This document shows, one piece after another, positions 60,441-64,000 of a DNA stretch of 64,000 nt. The stretch covers positions 1,736,001-1,800,000 of the forward strand of contig NZ_CP101417.1 in the NCBI RefSeq assembly GCF_024339125.1, read 5' to 3'. Under the pieces are notes generated by a model. It worked only from the letters and a program-made list of their open reading frames with translations, did not search any database and was not told where the DNA came from. The DNA is from Xanthomonas hortorum. GTDB taxonomy: Bacteria > Pseudomonadota > Gammaproteobacteria > Xanthomonadales > Xanthomonadaceae. A program made the translations under genes and the position numbers. Numbering within the stretch: the first letter of the stretch is position 1; each line of letters opens with the position of its first letter.

Positions 60441-61217
60441 GTGCACATTTTCAGGGACAAGACAAAAATGCCGTTGGCAAGGATGCCGTCGCGCCTGGCG
60501 TGGGCCGTGTTCAACCTGTTGCAGCTGGCCTTTACGCTGATCTTCACCGCTGGCGGGATCGTGTATTGCCTGGTGTTGCTGGCGATCACCCGCGACCCCG
60601 ATCGGTTGCTGCGCATGGGCGGCTGGATGTGGTCGCCGGTGCTGTTTCGCGGCGCCGGTGCCCAGGTGATCGTGGAAGGCCGCGAGCGCGTGGACTGGTC
60701 CAAGAATTACCTGTTCGTCAGCAACCACCAGTCGGTCATCGACATCTGCGCGTTGTTCTATGCATTGCCGGTGCCGCTGCGGTTTCTGCTCAAGGACGAA
60801 ATGCTCAAGGTGCCGTTCGTGAACTGGTTCGCGCGCGGTACCGGCATGCTGTTTCTGGACCGCGACAGCCGGCGTGCCGGGGCGATGGTGCGGCGTCAGG
60901 CGGCCGCGCTGCTGCGCGAGGGCAAACAGTTGTGTCTGTTTCCCGAAGGCACCCGCAGCCGTAGCGGCGCACTATTGCCATTCAAGGCCGGGCTACTGCA
61001 GGCCGCTATCGATGCAGGTGTGGCGGTGGTGCCGGTGGCGCTGGACGGCTGCGGCAAGGTGCTGCCGGTGGAGGGTATGTTCAGGGTGCGCCCCGGCATC
61101 ATCCGCGTGCGCATCGGCGACCCGATTCCGGTGACCGGGCCGGATGCGCCGGACCGCCAACAATTGACCGAGCAGGCACACGCCGCTGTGGCGGCCATGC
61201 TTCAACCCAGGATCTGA
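60441..61217 (+). CDS. 1-acyl-glycerol-3-phosphate acyltransferase-like protein (PlsC family)
   Basis: 258 residues. TM near the N-terminus (FNLLQLAFTLIFTAGGIVYCLVLLA), then NHQSVIDI (NH-x4-D catalytic motif), RFLLKDEMLKVPFVNW and FPEGTRSRSG. Probably links the aryl polyene to a lipid carrier in the inner membrane. ATG 60441 is 26 nt after the previous stop. Confidence 0.88.
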   Translation: MHIFRDKTKMPLARMPSRLAWAVFNLLQLAFTLIFTAGGIVYCLVLLAITRDPDRLLRMGGWMWSPVLFRGAGAQVIVEGRERVDWSKNYLFVSNHQSVIDICALFYALPVPLRFLLKDEMLKVPFVNWFARGTGMLFLDRDSRRAGAMVRRQAAALLREGKQLCLFPEGTRSRSGALLPFKAGLLQAAIDAGVAVVPVALDGCGKVLPVEGMFRVRPGIIRVRIGDPIPVTGPDAPDRQQLTEQAHAAVAAMLQPRI

Positions 61218-61228
61218 GTTACCCGCTT

Positions 61229-61516
61229 ATGGATTTCGTCGTGCCACATGATCATCCCTGCCTGCCTGGGCACTTCCCGGGTCGCCCCGTGGTGCCCGGC
61301 GTGGTCGTCCTCGATCACGTGCTGCAGGCGGTGGAAGCCGCGCATGGCCCACGCGCCGCGATGCGCTTGCCGCAGGTGAAGTTCGTACAGCCCTTGCTGC
61401 CCGGCCAGAATGCGTCGGTGACGCTGGACGGCGCTGGCCCGCGTTGGCGCTTTCGCGTGCAGCGCGCCGACGAACTGCTGGTCAGCGGCGAGCTGGTCGC
61501 GGAGGCGGCGCCATGA
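61229..61516 (+). CDS. FabZ-like hotdog 3-hydroxyacyl-ACP dehydratase
   Basis: 95 residues, shorter than FabZ (~150). HPCLPGHFPGRPVVPGVVVLDHVLQ has the catalytic HFPGxPVxPG motif; KFVQPLLPGQ follows. In aryl-polyene synthesis such a small dehydratase makes the double bonds of the conjugated chain. Confidence 0.88.
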   Translation: MDFVVPHDHPCLPGHFPGRPVVPGVVVLDHVLQAVEAAHGPRAAMRLPQVKFVQPLLPGQNASVTLDGAGPRWRFRVQRADELLVSGELVAEAAP

Positions 61517-62487
61517 ACAGCCAGTGGAAACAGCGCCCGGAAGGCGGCGGACGTTTTGCGTTGTGGCTGATCCGCGGCATCGCCCGGTACGCCGGGCGCT
61601 CGGTGGCACGCGCGCTGCTGTACCCGATCACGCTGTACTTCCTGCTGGTGCGTGCGCCCGAGCGCCGTGCCTCGCGTGCCTATCTGGCGCGTGTGCTCGA
61701 TCGCCCGGCCACGCTGCGCGATGTGGCGCGGCATATCCATACCTTCGCCTCGACGATCCTGGACCGCGTGTACATGCTGTGCGGGCAGATGCAGCGCTTC
61801 CAGGTCGACATCACTGGCCTGGATCAGCTGCACACGCAGATGGATCGCGGCCGCGGCGTGCTGATCTTCGGCTCGCATCTGGGCAGCTTCGATGCGCTGC
61901 GCGTGCTGGCCACCGAACGCCCCGACGTGCAGGTCAAGGTGGTGCTGGACAAGGCGCATAACCGCGCCATGACCGACCTGCTGGGCGCGCTGAATCCGCA
62001 ATTGGCCGCCAACATCATCGACGCCGGCATGGATGCGACCTCGATCGTCATGGCGATCAAGGACGCCACCGACGCCGGCGCGCTGGTGGCGTTGCTGATC
62101 GATCGCCCGCGCGAGGGCGACCCGGCATTGCCGGCGATGTTCCTCGGCCGCAACGCGATGTTCCCGACTTCGCCGTGGCTGATCGCTGCGGCGCTCAAGG
62201 TGCCGGTGGTGCTGGCGTTCGGCCTGTATCGCGGCGGCAATCATTACGAGCTGGCGTTCGAGACCTTCAGCGAAGGGCTGGATGTGCCGCGTCGCCAGCG
62301 CGCGCCAGTGCTGGCGGTACTCATGCGTGATTACGCGGCCAGGCTGGAACATTACACACGCTACGCGCCGTACAACTGGTTCAACTTCTACGATTTCTGG
62401 AACACCCACCATGCCGATGTGCCGCACCCTGCCGTGGATGCTGATACTGCTGTTCAGCGCCGCACCGCTATGCGCCGCACCGCCTGA
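61513..62487 (+). CDS. LpxL/HtrB-type acyltransferase
   Basis: 324 residues starting MNSQWKQRPEGG, the ATG overlapping the previous stop (ATGA). Lipid A acyltransferase pattern: FGSHLGSFDALRVLA (H-x-G-x-F/D), ALVALLIDRPREGDPAL and FYDFWNTHHAD. Found in aryl-polyene clusters, where it is thought to acylate the product. N-terminal TM present. Confidence 0.88.
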   Translation: MNSQWKQRPEGGGRFALWLIRGIARYAGRSVARALLYPITLYFLLVRAPERRASRAYLARVLDRPATLRDVARHIHTFASTILDRVYMLCGQMQRFQVDITGLDQLHTQMDRGRGVLIFGSHLGSFDALRVLATERPDVQVKVVLDKAHNRAMTDLLGALNPQLAANIIDAGMDATSIVMAIKDATDAGALVALLIDRPREGDPALPAMFLGRNAMFPTSPWLIAAALKVPVVLAFGLYRGGNHYELAFETFSEGLDVPRRQRAPVLAVLMRDYAARLEHYTRYAPYNWFNFYDFWNTHHADVPHPAVDADTAVQRRTAMRRTA

Positions 62488-63058
62488 GACGCTGGACGTC
62501 GGCCAGGTGCTGCAGCGCCTGGCACGTCCCGCACCGGTCAGTACCGAGTTCGTCGAACTGCGTGGCTCGGCCCTGCTGAAGACACCGTTGCGCGTACAGG
62601 GCCATTACCGCCGCCCGGACGAACAGACCTTGGTGCGCGAGGTCAGCGCGCCATATCGCGAAACCACCACCTTGCGTGGTGACGAAGGCGTACTGGAGCG
62701 CGAAGGCAAATCGCCACGGCGTTTTTCGCTGAGCCGGGTGCCCGAACTGGCCGGCTTGAAATCCGGCTTCGGCGCATTGCTGGCCGGCGACCGCGCGCTG
62801 CTGGAGCAGCAGTACCGCGTCAGTGGGCAGGGCCAGCCGCAGGCCTGGCAACTGACGCTGCAGCCCAAGGACGCCGCCGTGGCAAAGCAGGTGCGTGAGT
62901 TGCGTCTGTACGGGCGCAACGATGAGCTGCGCTGCATCGAGAGCTTGCCGGCCAAGGGCGATGCGCAGCGCACGCTGCTGGCTGGTGCGGCGCGCGAGGC
63001 CGCAAGCGTGACCGATGCGGCGGCGCTGACCACGCTGTGCCATGGGTCGGGCGCGTGA
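62411..63058 (+). CDS. LolA-like outer-membrane lipoprotein carrier protein
   Basis: 215 residues, with signal peptide (MCRTLPWMLILLFSAAPLCAA). ATG 62411 or 62417; either overlaps the acyltransferase by ~70-77 bp. LolA-type pattern of short beta strands (FVELRGSALLKTPLRVQGHYRR; TLVREVSAPYRETTTL). Likely carries the lipid-linked pigment across the periplasm. Confidence 0.8.
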   Translation: MPMCRTLPWMLILLFSAAPLCAAPPETLDVGQVLQRLARPAPVSTEFVELRGSALLKTPLRVQGHYRRPDEQTLVREVSAPYRETTTLRGDEGVLEREGKSPRRFSLSRVPELAGLKSGFGALLAGDRALLEQQYRVSGQGQPQAWQLTLQPKDAAVAKQVRELRLYGRNDELRCIESLPAKGDAQRTLLAGAAREAASVTDAAALTTLCHGSGA

Positions 63059-63315
63059 GCCATCGCGTGTGGGTGTTGCGTGCGCAGTCGGGACACGCGC
63101 TTAGCAAGGAAAACGCGACCGCATTCGGCAAATTAGAGGCGCCGGTGCTGCACGTCTTCAACAGAACGAACGCGTCACTGCAGCCCGCCCTCAGAAAAAA
63201 CAAAGCGCCGTTGCAGCCCGCCCTCAGCAGAAAGAACGCGTCACTGAAGCTGGATGCCGCGCGCGCGGCCGGTGGACGTTCCGCTGGCGCAGTGAGGCTT
63301 TCGCATGGCGCTTAA
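63055..63315 (+). CDS. doubtful small ORF with 11-residue repeats
   Basis: From GTG 63055, overlapping the LolA-like stop (GTGA), a frame of 86 codons runs into the exporter start. It includes NASLQPALRKN, KAPLQPALSRK and NASLK, an 11-residue (33-bp) repeat. No signal or family. It may be just a spacer; but it fills the gap exactly. Confidence 0.25.
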   Translation: MSHRVWVLRAQSGHALSKENATAFGKLEAPVLHVFNRTNASLQPALRKNKAPLQPALSRKNASLKLDAARAAGGRSAGAVRLSHGA

Positions 63316-64000
63316 ATTGAATGCAAACCGCCGCATCGGCCTTGCGCTGCTGTGGCTGGCCTTGCTGGCAGTCGCCGGCTTCTGGTTGAGCGAGACGCTG
63401 AAAGTCACCGGTGACTTGCGGAAATTCATGCCCGCCCCGCGCACGCCCGCGCAGAAACTACTGATCGAAGAACTCGGCGAAGGCCCCGGCTCGCGCCTGT
63501 TGCTGATGGCGCTGTCCAACAGCGATACGGCCACGCTGGCCGCGCAGTCGCAGGCACTGCAGCAGGCCTTGGCCGCACAGCCAGAGCTGTTCGAACTGGT
63601 CGGCAATGGCGGCAATGCGGGGTTGGATGCGATCCCCGAGCGCTTGCTGCCGTACCGCTATCTGCTCAGCGACAGCTTCGATAAAACCCCGCTGGATGGG
63701 CAGACCTTGCAAGCTGCATTGCAGGCGCGCGTGCAGGATCTGGGCTCGCCTGCGGCCGCGACGGTGGAGCCGTTGCTGCCGCGCGATCCCACGCTGGAAA
63801 TCCTGCATCTTGCAGAAACCCTGCAACCTGCCGCCGCGCCGCAGACGCGTAACGAGGTGTGGTTCGACCGCGCCGGCACCTCGGCCTTGCTGATCGTGCA
63901 GACGCGCGCAGCCGGGTTCGATCCCACCGGCCAGCAACTGGCGTACGACGCGGTGCAAGCGGCGGTTGCCAAGGTCAGCAAGGGCACCTCAACAACACTC
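63305..64000 (+). CDS. MMPL/RND-type exporter of the xanthomonadin cluster (3' partial)
   Basis: The first 232 residues are visible; the gene runs off the window. N-terminal TM helix (IGLALLWLALLAVAGFWLSETL), then the first periplasmic domain with KFMPAPRTPAQKLLIEELGEG, and SRLLLMALSNSD. This is the arrangement of MMPL-like exporters found next to LolA in aryl-polyene clusters, probably helping to move the pigment lipid to the outer membrane. Confidence 0.82.
   Translation, partial: MALKLNANRRIGLALLWLALLAVAGFWLSETLKVTGDLRKFMPAPRTPAQKLLIEELGEGPGSRLLLMALSNSDTATLAAQSQALQQALAAQPELFELVGNGGNAGLDAIPERLLPYRYLLSDSFDKTPLDGQTLQAALQARVQDLGSPAAATVEPLLPRDPTLEILHLAETLQPAAAPQTRNEVWFDRAGTSALLIVQTRAAGFDPTGQQLAYDAVQAAVAKVSKGTSTTL

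Overview
This window looks like a chromosome segment of a Xanthomonas species. The evidence is the high-GC coding style, the xanthomonadin pigment genes at the right end (3-hydroxybenzoate synthase XanB2, acyl carrier protein, flavin halogenase, MMPL exporter), an sX13-type small RNA downstream of polA, and repeats typical of xanthomonads. No database search was possible; family names come from motif recognition.

Layout. 1-7.2 kb: a low-GC tail of an RHS polymorphic-toxin locus. The end of an RHS protein with a deaminase-like toxin tip and a DUF416-type immunity gene is followed by displaced, mostly broken toxin-tip/immunity cassettes (GHH-nuclease tip + SUKH immunity; two or three further pairs), cut by two IS5-family insertions and an IS3 remnant. 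7.2-12 kb: phoD-type phosphatase, rsmG, a DUF885 peptidase-like protein. 12-19.7 kb: a heavy-metal efflux operon (small His-rich protein, czcC, czcB, czcA, CDF transporter). 19.9-20.4 kb: rpmB-rpmG with terminator. 20.7-26.6 kb: lower-pathway genes for gallate/protocatechuate 4,5-cleavage (ligJ-, galD- and ligK-like) divergent from a LysR regulator with two HTH domains, then a cardiolipin synthase. 27-35.3 kb: an FAD/NAD(P)-binding protein, uvrD, a universal stress protein with an FNR-like box, an AraC-type regulator, a patatin, and orphan hypotheticals. 35.7-39.8 kb: a serine beta-lactamase-like gene split by an IS, with another IS copy in opposite orientation nearby. 39.9-43.5 kb: a DUF2147 protein and an ECF sigma factor translationally coupled to a Ser/Thr kinase with TPRs. 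43.6-50 kb: DUF2782 lipoprotein, polA, sX13, hemF, two hypotheticals. 50.3-52.7 kb: an S9 peptidase with a nonsense codon before its catalytic domain. 53.1-54.1 kb: a decayed IS copy. 54.3-64 kb: the xanthomonadin biosynthesis cluster, running off the window.

Cross-cutting signals: four full-length IS copies (each 1159 bp), each with its own 4-bp YTAR target duplication; a recurring -10 hexamer exactly 6 nt upstream of the start codon in at least six genes, which predicts leaderless transcripts; and a large two-part hairpin repeat present at two loci. The strongest candidate for an unusual system is the RHS toxin/immunity array at the left edge. The two-HTH LysR regulator and the sigma factor/kinase pair are the next most interesting.
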